From positions 62,001 to 126,000 of the forward strand of contig JANFAH010000021.1 in the NCBI GenBank assembly GCA_024663395.1: a stretch of DNA of 64,000 nucleotides, given 5' to 3'. A program made the position numbers and the translations under genes. The notes beneath the pieces were generated by a model. That model was given only the letters and a program-made list of their open reading frames with translations. It had not been told where the DNA came from and did no database searches. This stretch comes from Pisolithus tinctorius. Lineage: Eukaryota; Basidiomycota; Agaricomycetes; Boletales; Pisolithaceae. This document shows positions 45,166 through 56,956 of this stretch, piece by piece (within the stretch, counting starts at the first letter, position 1; each line of letters starts with the position of its first letter).

Positions 45166-46912
45166 ATGGGGTTTTTGAGTATCAATGATCCACCAAACAG
45201 TCAGGGAGAGCCTACTAAGACGCCCTGTTTCCTATTTAGCTGCTGTTATCCATTCCTCAGTCCTACAGTATCATCACTAGCCTTCACTTCAACGAACTTC
45301 TCTCTGCCCGCAGCACTTGTATTGTGGAACATACCCACTGGAATACCTTCACCTGCTTTCACTTTCCTCTCTTCCACTCAGACAATACTAAACCCCTCTG
45401 CTATAGCTGCACTCAGCAGCATTTATCAACTAGATCCTGCAGTTCGCACTCTCATTTACAAGCCAGTCACCAAGAAGGTTTGGACAGTACCTGCCCCGAT
45501 GATGGAAGAATACCACATCATGCGCAGTCTGCCTGATGATCTGCTTGCTGGTCTCCAACCACTTCCAACCCATCCACCAGACTTCGCTCCAGGCATCTGC
45601 TTCACTGCCGAACAGGCCACGGAACTTGACCTCAATCCTGCAGGTTGGCTTTGGCCAGAGGAACTTAAACTCATAACTTGGCTTGTTTCGGTCCATGAGT
45701 CCACATTTGCCTGGGACATTACAGAGTGCAGACACCTAGACGAACATTACTTCCCACCTGTAAAGATTCCTACAATTCCGCACACACCTTGGGTCCAATG
45801 CAATATCCCCATCCTGAACGTGATACATGCCCAAGTCATAGACATGATTAAAGATCACATCAAGTCTGGCATGTATGAACCTTCTACAGCAGCTTACCAC
45901 TCCCGCTGGTTCTGCATAGTAAAGAAAGATGGAAAGTCTCTTCGCCTTGTGCATGACTTACAGCCCCTGAATGCAGTGACCATCCGCGACACGTCCATTC
46001 TGCCCTTCATAGAACATCTCGCAGAATCCTTTGCCAGGTATGCGGTATATGTGATGATGGACCTCTACTCCGGGTATGACCAGCGCACACTTCACATGGA
46101 TTCCCATGACCTCACCACCTTCAGTACCCCGCTTGGACCACATCAGCTTACTACCCTGCCACAAGGTCATGCGAACGCAGTCCAGGTATACCAGGGAGAT
46201 ACTGCATTTGTTCTCCAGGATGAGATCCCACATCATACCCTGCCCTTCGTAGATGATGTCCCCATAAAATCCAAGACCACCTGCTATCAGCATGCAGACG
46301 GGTCCTATGAGACTATCCTGGAGAATCCTGGGATTCAGAAATTTATCTGGAATCACTGTATAGTCATTAACCATATCCTTCAGTGTTTGCAGAACATCGG
46401 AGCCACCGTCTCGGCAAAGAAGTCGCATTCCAGAAGAGAGCAAAGTGCAGAAGATCTGCAACTGGCCTGAGTGCCACAACCTGACACAGGTTTGCAGTTT
46501 CCTCAGTGTCTGTGGTGTGCTACACATCTTCATCAAAGACTTCGCCAAGATTGCATGGCCACTGGTTGCACTCATGTGGAAAGACATACCATTCACATGG
46601 GATGAACCGCAACACACTGCCATGCAATGACTCAAGGACGAAATTGTAAAGTCCCCCACACTCCGAAGAATTGACTATGTGTGTGGTCGCAAAGTAATTC
46701 TAGCAGTCGACACCTCGGTCATCGCAGTTGGCTATATCCTCTACCAGCTTGGTGAAGATGGCAGATGGTATCCTAGTCACTTTGGATCCATTACCCTCAA
46801 TGAAGTGGAAAGCCGCTACTCCCAGGCTAAGCTTGAGTTGTATGGCCTCTTCCATGCGTTGTGGTGGTATGTGTATACATCTTCGGTCTCACTAACTTCA
46901 CTGTGGAGGTAG
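45166..46912 (+). pseudogene. Gypsy-2 RT and RNase H
   Basis: RT motifs SRWFCIVKKDGKSLRLVHDLQPLNAV-type (about 45900-45980), MMDLYSGYDQ and the YxDD box as FVDD (about 46246) are present. The frame closes at 46470, continues in another frame (46445-46630), has a TGA, then resumes with RNase H (LAVDTSVIAVGYILYQ, about 46700). Several indels and stops make it inactive. Confidence 0.85.
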
Positions 46913-48720
46913 ATGCAAAGTATATTAAGGGCATGATAAATAACCCAGATCTGCAGCCTAACATGATGATCAATCAGTGGATCGCTGGTGTCCTCCTCTT
47001 CTCATTCAAACTCGTGCATGTCCCCGTGGACAGGCATGCTGGCCCTGATGGCTTATCCTGCCATCTGCGGTCAGAGCTCAACCTGCCCAAGGATGATGAC
47101 CATGAGGATTGGCTAGACCGTTTTTACTCTTTCTCTACACAGGTTGTCAATGACCGCCCACCTCCTATGTCACTTTCCAGTCAAGATCACCATTCCCTAC
47201 CGCTACCCACTTACCATCGGGCAAGCCTCCCACTGCCTGCATCCTTCTATCTCACATTCTCTGTGACTGCTAATGTTAATAACCCTTCTGATAACCCTGA
47301 CGACCCCGCCATTCCATGGTCCATGAAAGCTTGGGCACGCAAAGCGAAGATAGAAATGATCTGTGCATTCCTTGCAACCCGCAAGCGACCTCCTGACCTT
47401 ACTGATGCGCAGTACTCATCTTTCTTCAGTTCAGCTAGCCGCTTTTTCCTCCTAGATGGTAATCTATGGCATAGGGAACCGCATGGATGGCACCAGCTGG
47501 TCATCAATGAATCCAAGCAGTATTGTCTCATCAAAGAAGTGCATGATGACCTTGGGCACAAGGGTGTCTTTACGGTCCATACATGCCTTCTCCTTCACTT
47601 CTGGTGGCCTCTTCTTGTTGAGGATGTGAAGTGGTATGTCTGCACTTGTCACAAATGCCAGATCTGCCAGATGCAGAAGCTTCATATCCCCCCCACTGTG
47701 CCCATGATAGGGGGCCTGTTTCATAAAGCTCACATTGACATGATGCTAATGCCCAAAGCCGGTGGCTACCACTACATAGTACAGGCTCATTGCATGCTCA
47801 CCTCATATCCCAAGTGGCACATGTTGTGTGTGGAAAATAGTACTGTGCTTGTGTCCTTCATCTTCGAGGACATTCTATGTTGCTGGGGTCTGCTCACCAA
47901 AATTGTCACTGACAATGGTCCTGCATTTGTCCAAGCCTTAGATGCCCTAGCCACGCAATATCATATCTGTCACATCCGTATCTCTCCTTACAACTCTCAG
48001 GCTAACAGCATTGTAGAGCATTGGCACTATGATGTTCACAAGGCTATCATGAAGAGCTGTGAAAATGACGACTGCCACTGGCACACTGTTGCACACTCCA
48101 TGTTCTGGGCCAAGCGGGTCACCATCTTGAAATCCACGGGTTTATCCCCTTACTTCATGGTACACAGTGTCAAACCACTGTTCCCATTTGACCTCACTGA
48201 AGCTACCTTCCTCTTACCCCTATCCCATGATGATGCGACACCACTGACTACCACAGAACTGATAGCTTGGAGGGCACGCCAGTTACAGAAGCGTCAGGAT
48301 GACTTAGACCAGGTCCACAGCAATGTCCTCCATGCATGCTTCCAGTCTATCCAGCAGTTCGAAACTGCCTTTCAGCATCACATTAAAGACCATAACTTTG
48401 CTCCCAGCACCCTCATGCTTGTTCACAACTCCTGTGTAGAGAGAGAGCTGAACCGGAAGACGAAGCCATGGTACACTGGTCCCATGGCCATCCTTCACCA
48501 GACCACTGGGGGCTGGTACCTGCTGGCCAAGTTGGATGGCTCCATCTCCAAACTCTGCTTCACTGCGTTCTGTTTACTTCCTTACCACCCATGGTCTCAA
48601 ACCCATGTGACTGTGACTCGCATTACTGGGTTGGATGATGAAGAACTGGACTGCCTTCTTGAAGAGGCCGAGGATGACCCCACTGATGATGATGTTGAGG
48701 CTTTTTCTGTGGACAGCTGA
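46861..48720 (+). CDS. Gypsy-2 RNase H end plus integrase, 619-codon open frame
   Basis: The frame overlaps the previous one and starts inside RNase H (FTVEVDAKYIKGMI). Integrase follows: zinc finger H-H-C-C (HDDLGHKGVFTVH through CTCHKCQICQ, about 47545-47670), then the catalytic triad in HIDMMLMP, VTDNGPAF and NSIVEHWHYD. A GPR-like domain (TGPMAILHQTTGGWYLLAKLDGS) and an acidic tail end it at 48720. No premature stop is found in 1.86 kb, unlike the rest of the element. Confidence 0.85.
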   Translation: MVVCVYIFGLTNFTVEVDAKYIKGMINNPDLQPNMMINQWIAGVLLFSFKLVHVPVDRHAGPDGLSCHLRSELNLPKDDDHEDWLDRFYSFSTQVVNDRPPPMSLSSQDHHSLPLPTYHRASLPLPASFYLTFSVTANVNNPSDNPDDPAIPWSMKAWARKAKIEMICAFLATRKRPPDLTDAQYSSFFSSASRFFLLDGNLWHREPHGWHQLVINESKQYCLIKEVHDDLGHKGVFTVHTCLLLHFWWPLLVEDVKWYVCTCHKCQICQMQKLHIPPTVPMIGGLFHKAHIDMMLMPKAGGYHYIVQAHCMLTSYPKWHMLCVENSTVLVSFIFEDILCCWGLLTKIVTDNGPAFVQALDALATQYHICHIRISPYNSQANSIVEHWHYDVHKAIMKSCENDDCHWHTVAHSMFWAKRVTILKSTGLSPYFMVHSVKPLFPFDLTEATFLLPLSHDDATPLTTTELIAWRARQLQKRQDDLDQVHSNVLHACFQSIQQFETAFQHHIKDHNFAPSTLMLVHNSCVERELNRKTKPWYTGPMAILHQTTGGWYLLAKLDGSISKLCFTAFCLLPYHPWSQTHVTVTRITGLDDEELDCLLEEAEDDPTDDDVEAFSVDS

Positions 48721-50336
48721 CTATCTGTCCTTTCCAGTATCCACAGTTTGTCCATCACGCTATTCCCCCATACCCTCTTCTCCCACGATACCCATACCTC
48801 TTTCTGTGGCTTCACCCGCCTCCCTGCAGCTTCTTCTACTACACTTGTTCCTTCTCCCATGCTGACTGGGGACAGTCAGTGTTCAAAGTCCCCCATAGGG
48901 GCAACCAGCATACCACTTGCTCCACCTGATACCAGACATGGTTCGTTTCCTTTTATCTGTTTTACCCCAGGTTTCATCTGGAGACCTCTATTCCACCCTG
49001 GGTTTTGTCCGGTGATTCTAATGATAGCTAGCCCCCACTCAAAAAACATAAACACTGCTAACAAAAAGTCAAAAACCATCCAGAAACATAACAAAAACAA
49101 GTATATAACTAAAACAAAGTCTCTCCTATCTCTCTTACTAGTCTTGCTGATGCCACCCTTGGCCACTCTATACTGTGGATACTCGCAACCACCCTGCGCA
49201 TTTCTTCTTTGAACGCGCAGTCAGTGTGCACCCCTTGATTCATTTTCCTTTCAGTTTCCCTTCTGTCTCCTGTTAATTAATACCAAAAGACTGTCCCAGT
49301 TACCTGATACACCTTCCCTTTGTTCTCTCTTCAAGAATCTGTCACATCCTACCATCAAGACCACACCACGAGGACTTACCGCTGAGAGAGGTCAAAAGTC
49401 ACACGAAGAAGACAAGTCAGGTGGTACCCCACACACTCTACGATACCATGGCCAATTCAGGGCCAGTTCCTTGCTGAGTGGGCAGAAGTCTCTCATGTTA
49501 CCCCACTTCACAACCACACAGAACAGGCCAGAACGATGTATTTTTCCACACATAAGGTGTGGAACAATCTTGGTATGACAAGTGATGTGGAAACAAATGT
49601 ACATACTGCACAATGGCCTACTGTCAAGTCCGGGCCTACTCCAACCAACTCCGATGCTTAACAAGGTCTAGAGAAGGGTTCAGAAGCAAGTCTGACACAG
49701 AAGAACAGAACTCCGACTAGCAGAGTGTTGGCAGAGACAAAGACCGCCGAAGCAAAGGCGGAGCGGAGTGAGGGCGTCGGGTTTAGCTCGTGCGCTACCC
49801 CCTTGCACGATCTCAGCCCTCATATTTCAGAGGGAGAGTACAGACGGAGAGTCAGAGATAACTCCGACAGGCAGAAGACGGAATCAGAGAGAGTAGGAAC
49901 TAAGTTGATATTTGTACTGAAGAACAGCAGAGTACAGTACATGTTTTTATACTGCTATGGAGGTACAGTAACCGGAATTGGAACTGACATATGGAGACTC
50001 ATAAATTTTCAAGTAAAACTTCCTGGACGATGAATGAAGGGTAGATGGAGGACATATGAACGGGTAACACAGAACATCCAGAAAAGGAAATAGTCCAGGC
50101 ACTGGACCATGCGGTGAGTGCGCTGCGGAGTACCTGACTGCGAAGGTAGTCACATGACCCCTCAGAGAACCGACCACTCGGTCCAGTAGGAGAGCAACAC
50201 AAGTCTGACAGAAGTCGGAGCAGAGATGGTTCGCAACCAACAGAAGTTGGGCGGAGTTGGTGCGGAGTGAGCGGATGACCGGCAGAAAAGGTTGCGGAGT
50301 GAGCAAAGACCTATGACGAACGCACGGTTATGACAC
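48721..50336. other. Region after Gypsy-2 pol
   Basis: 48861-48899 duplicates the sequence before the LTR at 51745. 49000-49400 is AT-rich without genes. 49680-50330 is richer in CpG and purines than its surroundings and may be host sequence or another element. No supported gene. Confidence 0.4.
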
Positions 50337-51433
50337 CTACTTGATCCCATGCTCTGCCAACACCTCTGCAAGCTGCTCGATGTGCACCTGCAACTGAAGG
50401 TTGGCTGCATGCGCAGCCACTGCCTTGGCCCTTACCATTGTGAGAGCCTGCAAGAGATCTGTCACAGTCTTGTTGCTCACCACGCTGCACCCAGAGGTCT
50501 TGCTCTTTCCACAGGTTCTGCTCTTGACCACCTCCACGATGTTGTTGTCATCATTGTCATGAGCTCACTTAGATGGACCAGCCTTTGGAGCCTTTGAGGA
50601 TTGCACTGCAGCAGATTAGTCTCAGTTGTGTTGAAACGCACTTGTCACTTACCGATTGATGTGCTGGCCTGCACCCGCTTTCCCATGGCCTTCATCAACT
50701 TCTCACACCCCTGCTTCATATGCATGCAACCATCACATGTTCGACCCTCCAGACCGAAACACACCGCATTCTTCACTGAGCACCTCGCACATGGCACCTT
50801 GTGCAGAACCAACCCAGGTGGGATCATGACCCTCAGTCCTGCCTCGTCCCTGCTCTCCGCAATGGTCTGTTGCAAACGCTGGAAATCCACATGGTTACCA
50901 AGACATTGTGAACCACTTAGGCTCACTTACCTTGTGAGCCAGTTGTGGGACCTCCACATGAGACATTTTCACCCCCGCGCCTTCATCTCCAACCTCCACC
51001 ATGGTCTCCTCACCCATCTGGACATCTTGCTCTGCCTTTGCACATGCTTCAGCCTCCTCCATGGTCCACCGCTCATACAAATTGTCAGCCTCCACCAGTG
51101 TGGGAGCATCCTCTGCATCAACCCGCACGGACACCCCAAGAGCCTTCCCTTGCTTGACCAGAGGCATCAGTACCACCTGTTGCGGGCTCATCAGCATTGT
51201 GCAGCCAGGTCTCCATATGAACCACCTACTGTCTTCTCTTCCCAGTGCCTCAGCCACATTGTCTTCTCCTCCTGCATGTCCTCCCGGTTGTCAGGTGCAC
51301 ACTTCACCTCAGCCATGAGCCCTGCTGACACAGCTGCAAGCTGCTCTCTTAAGGAGGCCTTTTCAGCCTCTGTGGGATCCGGAGTAGGCATGCAAACGAG
51401 TTGGGAAAGGCAGGGGGCATGGTTAGCAGACAT
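50337..51433 (-). pseudogene. Zn2Cys6-like cluster protein, 4 exons, one TGA
   Basis: Minus-strand exons start at ATG 51433 (MSANHAPCLSQLV) and join through three GT-AG introns (near 51240, 50920 and 50640) to a TAG at 50337. The cysteine motif CARCSVKNAVC, then CDGCMHMKQGC, fits C-x2-C-x6-C-x7-C-x2-C-x6-C, the spacing of fungal Zn(II)2Cys6 clusters; it lacks the usual run of Arg/Lys between the cysteines, so DNA binding is uncertain. A Glu-rich helix precedes it and a possible coiled coil (LQLQVHIEQLAEVL) ends it. One in-frame TGA after the cluster (near 50565) is the only defect found. Similar proteins are multicopy in mushroom genomes. Confidence 0.62.
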
Positions 51434-51708
51434 GATGAGAGTGAGAAAGGCAGTTAATGATGGGGGGGGAAGAATCAAATTGATGTGAAGGTTTGAGCTG
51501 TGCACTAACAATTATATACTTAGCGGCCATGAGGTGCTTATGTCATTGGTCTGGATGCCTATACATGGCATTCAATGGCCTTCTCGCGTTCCTCAGCTCT
51601 ATGCTTCCTTCACTTCTACATGGAACTCACTGGTGTTCTTGAACCCTCAGCACCACACTGTTGCCATCACCACATGGCAAGCTATGTATGTCTTCCATGC
51701 CATGTGGC

Positions 51709-51744
51709 TGACCGGGGACAGTCAGCATCTAAGTCCCCCACAGG
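51709..51744 (+). repeat. Copy of the Gypsy-2 pre-LTR sequence
   Basis: CTGACCGGGGACAGTCAG and the following bases match 48861-48899 and end exactly at the LTR start, so they are the original sequence upstream of a Gypsy-2 family 3' LTR. Confidence 0.75.
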
Positions 51745-52397
51745 TGTAAGGAATCTGCATTTCCTAGATGTGTGAGCCCCTATTATTAACGGTTCTGTGA
51801 CTGCTGTTATGTCCACTCCCCTCTCACATTCACCATTGTTCACATGCTACCTTCCCATGCCCTTGCTCCCTCTCATGCAGTGCTATACCCGTGGCCACTG
51901 TGCTCCAGTCGCTTTTTCCCTCAGACTCTTTCTCTTATCACGGTCTCTATTCCTTAGTGCTTGTAGTATACCCTTGGCCTCTGTTTTGGCCTGTCTTCTG
52001 TGTACACACTGTCATGTGGCTTTCCTTTACTGTACCCTGTCTTACTTAGGTTCTGGGTTCACCCAGACTATAAAGCCCTGTACTTAGGTACAGAATGATA
52101 CCTTTTGGCACTTGGAAGGTCACCACAAGTTTCTTTTGCACTTTGTCTACACTGCACATCTTGCATTCTGCTGCACATGAACTATGTATACCGCTTGCAC
52201 TGCTCACATCGCCAGTACTACTCTGTGGACCATGCCATGCATGTCACAAATCACTACCACTACAAAGCACTGGGTCTCACCTTCTAGTCCCAACAGTCCA
52301 GATTCCCTTGGGATGAACAATTCATTCCCTTCATTTTTTATTGTTGTTATCTAAGCCATCTAGCTTGTATTATACAGCTACTTGGACTTTTCCTACA
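51745..52397 (+). repeat. Gypsy-2 family LTR, 653 bp
   Basis: Matches 41677-42315 from TGTAAGGAATC to TTTTCCTACA, with several transitions and a short insertion. The flank after it (CCAGT) does not match the flank before the 5' LTR (ACTGG), so the two do not form one intact insertion. Confidence 0.85.
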
Positions 52398-52479
52398 CCA
52401 GTAAGACTCCCATCCAATGAGAGTTCCACAGACTTGGGAAAGCCTTGTGGGTTCTTTTGCATCTCAGATGTGACTTATT

Positions 52480-53395
52480 CCATGTATATACAATAAACTT
52501 TGGCATACTAGTAGGGGACTGGGACTGTGGCCACAATATCATTGGTGACTGTTGGACTGAAACTGGGGGGGTAGGATCTTTCGCATCTTGGATGTGACTT
52601 ATTCCACATGTATATGATATACTTCAGCATAGGGGACTAAACAATGAACTAAAATGCAGGTCAGAATCACACACATCAAAGGTGATATCACTAACAAGAC
52701 CATGGCCAGAACGAGCTCATCATCAGTGACCGTCAGACCAAAACTGGGGGGGTAGGATCTTTTGTGTCATGGATTTGACTTATTCTGCATACATATGATA
52801 CACTTCGGCATAGGGGACTAGATGATGAACTAAAATGCAAGTTAGAATTGCACGCATCGAAGGTGATATCACTAACAAGACAGTGGCCAGAATGACTTGT
52901 CATTGGTGACTGTCAGACCGAAACTAGGAATGCAGGTCAGAATCGCATGCATCGAAGGTGATCATATATACAATACAGTTTGGCATAGGGGACTAGATGA
53001 TGAACTAAAATGCAGGTCAGAATTGTGTGCATTGAAGGTGATATCACTAACAAGACAGTGGCTGGAATGACTTGTCATCGGTGACCATCAGACTGAAACT
53101 GGGAATGCAGGTCAGAATCGTGCACATCAAAGGTGATCATATATACAATACAGTTTGGCATAGGGGACTAGACAATGAACTAAAATGCAGGTCAGAATCA
53201 CGCACATCAAAGGTGATATCACTAACAAGACCATGGCCAGAACGAGCTCATCATTGGTGACTGTCAGACCAAAAGACAATGAACTAAAATGCAGGTCAGA
53301 ATTGTGCACATCGAAGGTGATATCACTAACAAGACCATGGCCAGAATGAGCTCACCATCAGTGACTGTCAGACTGAAAATGGGGTGGTAGGAGCA
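52480..53395. repeat. Minisatellite with about 175-bp higher-order unit
   Basis: Full units start GAACTAAAATGCAGGTCAGAAT-like at about 52646, 52826, 53002, 53177 and 53281, and half units (GAATGCAGGTCAGAATCG) at about 52927 and 53105. Each contains GGTGATATCACTAACAAGAC and GGTGACTGTCAGAC-like blocks. Units differ mostly by CG/TG/CA changes. It lies directly downstream of the Plavaka transposase stop. Confidence 0.85.
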
Positions 53396-53400
53396 ATGTG

Positions 53401-56400
53401 CTAGAATGTGATTTTGAATGTGTGGTGATCAGCAAATTTATTCACATAGAAGAATCAATATACATCATAGGATTGATGAGGTTTGACATCCTTGGCATTG
53501 ATATTATGGGCAGCATAGATGGGGATGAGATGCGCTGCATGATAGATAGTATCAATGTGAATGACAGCAACATTTGGAACATTGTGTGTGAGGAAGCCTG
53601 GGCGAACAACTCACATGCCTGAGTCTGCATCAGGGCCATCCCCTACATGGTCGAACCACTGTACTACAGCACAAGGATAGATCCTGCCTTGATACTTGAA
53701 TGAAAAAAAACACAAGACATGAGCAATGTTCAGGCTATGCATACCCTCTGCTTCTGGATCAGTTACAATGAAAACACAGTCAAAATGCGAGCCCCCATTC
53801 CTCCACACTGGGCAGGAATGGATATATTCACGATGCATGCCATGGAGGCCACTCAGGTCACTGGGTGCAAAGAATGTGGAGCATGCTGAGTTATAGACAT
53901 GGACTTTGCCATCATAAAATGGGCATTCATCGAGAGGGATGTGTTCCAGATCATGGGCATTGGCAGGGTAAAGCTGCGAGTGTAGAAAGTGGCGCAGAAT
54001 ATCTGGAAACTGGGGCATGCTAAGCTCACCTGCAAGAGCCCTTACATTCCCTGTGCACTTGCGTTCTGTGGTTGACTAGTCAGCACTCAATTCATGTTCG
54101 TAATGTGTGGGATAAGGCATACAGTAAGTGCAGGCCAATGATACATGGGCCTCAACTGACATAGGGATATCAACAATGTTGCCTGAATCTTCTTCATAAC
54201 TGGCTGTTCATTCTTCAGCCTCATCTTGGATGTCCTGACCTTCTTGGTGATGTTGATTGTCCATCTCATTAGTAGGTTGGCCTAAATGTGGGTCAACAGG
54301 CAATCCATATAAGATGCATGCCTGTACCTAGTGTCTCAAGTGAATGCAAAAGGAATGTTTCCTTCAGCATGCCACACTCTGTAAAGTCAGTATGAGCTGC
54401 AATGAGTTTGTTGAGCCTTTGGTTGATCAAAAGCATTTGGCTGAGCACCTGAAAACAGTTAGTGCGCCTGTAAGGCCATTTAATGGCCTTGATATGTTTG
54501 GACTCTGTAATCAATGAACAGAGCCCATTTGGTGCACCAAACTGGCAGATTAGATAGTAGTAGTGTTTCATCACATGTTGTCAAGGTAGTGAGAATGAAC
54601 CAATGACTCCAACGTTGCAGAAGACCTCGCAATAGCGATGGAAGTGCCAGAGCGAATCATCAATTTCAGTAAGCATCTGCTCAGTGATGACATTGTGACA
54701 GACGAGATAGCAAAATTCCAAAAATGCATGAAATGTGCAGATGATGTCCTTTGGAACATAGCCTTCGATAGCTGCAATGTAAACCTGTGAAGGACAAGTC
54801 AATAATCATACCTAGTGATGTACAGAATGAAGTACTTACCTTCATCAAGCCTTTGGAATTGTCACTGGTCCACTGCTTAAAGTGCCAGCCTTGAGGGAAA
54901 TGCTGCAACCCAGTAAATGGGGCAACAGCTGTGATCCTAAAAGGCCATAATGTTGAATATGAATAGTAAGAGGAATTGGACTACATACTGCTGGTCAATA
55001 TCATCCAAGATTCTTTCTGCATCAGTCTTACCATGAATAAGAATCAAGTATTGCTTGACCCAATCTACCAGATGGTCCTTGAACCCACCCTTGAGAAGCT
55101 GGTGCAAAATATCTGGTGAAAGCATTCTGTAGATGTCCGCATGCAGAAAGTCATTGGTAAATGGCTGTCTTCAATCAGTCACTTAAAGGAAAAAAGAATG
55201 ACTTGCACTGACTACTATATCACTGTCAATTCTGTACTTATACCACAGTTTTTGAAGATCAAATTCTTCAATGAGCGCATCAGCATGTGCACAGTCATGA
55301 TGGAGTGCATCTTCATCAAGATTTTCTCGGTAAGCGAGACACTTTGGACACCAATTGCGCATGATACATGATAAGAGGGCTTGCTCCTCATAGTCGGTGA
55401 TGTAAGCTGAAAGTGAATATATGACTCGTTGGTAATACTTATCACCAAATAGAATGACCTCTGGGTCTTTCATTGCGAGATGAAGGGAATAGAGAATGCG
55501 AGTTAATGATGAATGGAATAACTGCTTCTTGAATTTATGGAATCCAGGTGTACTGGCATGCTCCCTAGTCACTAATGAGATGTCAACAATAATATGAGAA
55601 CATCCACATAGGGCAACTTACTTTTAGGCATCACAAGAAAAGCAATGGGAACAACCACATTGTGGTGTGCATGGCAAACATTGTTGCAAACATTTCCAAT
55701 GGAAAGATAAAGTGGGTAATAGTCAGTTTGCCTGGTTGCTACAGATACAGTGGTCTTGTCACTACTGAGGATGATAGGAACCAATGTTGCACTGGCTGTT
55801 GTCGGATCCTTGCAAATGATCCTATCCTAGAAATCAAGATTGGTAGAAATGCATGTCAAAATGAATGGCTACATACTGCTTCTTGCCATGCCCAGTCTCC
55901 TGACATAAAATCTTGCCAGCACCTTTGGTCATTAGTTGCATCATATTCCCAGTATGGTGCCAAGTCCATTTCATCCATTAAGTCAGAGTGGGCAAGGAGG
56001 TTGTGGACAACTATGTGCAGGTCCTGATACCATACATCGTAGTCATTGAGCATCCAAGGATCAGTGTCATTGTCTTGTTCATTGCTGTGATACTGAACAG
56101 TGAAGCTTTCCCATTTAACTTTGCCAACAGAAGTGCTGTCAATGACATGGTAAAGGTCCATATGGTTAGCAAATAGCAGTTCCCTGCCTAATGGAAGTAA
56201 TGAAGCTGCCCAGATCTCCAGCAACGTGTCAATTTTTTTGGCTGGCATTTTGGCATGTGTGAACAGAAAATCTGCAAGTTTGAACTCCAGCCAGCTGTGG
56301 TATGGGGTCCAGTCATCTGGTGATTTCTGTACAGGCAGTGGTAGCAGGGCATCATCTGGTAAAAACTTACCATGGCCATCACATCTTTGCACTGGAGTAA

Positions 56401-56772
56401 AACATATTAGTCAATGTAATATGATCAAACAAAGGAGTTACCATTGAGACCTGTATGATAGTTTCAGTAAACTCAATCTGCAGGACCAACGAAACCAGCC
56501 CTCACACTCCCAGTCTCCTGGTCCAATGAGTCACTGGCATTGGATCCTTGCACATCATCTGCAGCATTGTGTACTGGGGGCATCATCTCTTCCAGATCAT
56601 TGTTTCTTTCCACTTGGTATTCAGGTGACCCAAAACATTGGTCAGTGCGGCTTAGGCATGGATGATTGATGTGTTTGTGCTGAGTGAGACCAGAGAGATT
56701 TCTGAACCAGCGATTACACCCACGTTGGTCACAAGGGTGTTGAAAAGCACTGAATGTTGATCGTTGGGACAT
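53401..56772 (-). pseudogene. Plavaka-type (CACTA-related) transposase
   Basis: Minus strand: the N-terminal C2H2 finger (CDQRGCNRWF...HKHINH) starts at 56772. Then follow WTPYHSWLEFKLADFLFT, the block DVWYQDLHIVVHNLL, FMSGDWAWQEA, PIILSSDKTTVSVATRQ, YYPLYLSIGN, FHSSLTRILYSL and WCPKC. After these come [61 protein letters not shown], and the C-terminal CPFYDGKVHVYNSACSTFFA to FYVNKFADHH, ending in TAG at 53401. Order and spacing match full-length Plavaka transposases of mushrooms. Introns separate some blocks, but frameshifts (for example near 53450) and stops also occur. Family members cut and paste DNA flanked by CACTA-type inverted ends; I did not find the ends. Confidence 0.88.
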
Positions 56773-56956
56773 TTCAATGCTAGTAGGGACATGTTAAAGA
56801 CCACATCAAGGACTGCATGGTGAATATGTTGACAGCACAGTAAGCAGAACCTTAGGGCAAAAATTGGGTCATTGTTTGTGAGAGAATTTGCATAAATTCA
56901 ACAAAGTTCAACTTGCCTCACACTGCACTTCCATCTCCCACTGAGTGTGACAAGCT

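Larger units (their letters stand above)
41677..48900 (+). mobile_element. Gypsy-2: second Gypsy retrotransposon (3' end rearranged)
   Basis: It has a 639-bp 5' LTR, a PBS, and gag, protease, RT, RNase H and integrase in Gypsy order, without chromodomain. The sequence at 48861-48899 is almost the same as the one directly before the LTR at 51745, but no LTR follows here. The original 3' LTR seems lost or displaced. Confidence 0.85.
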
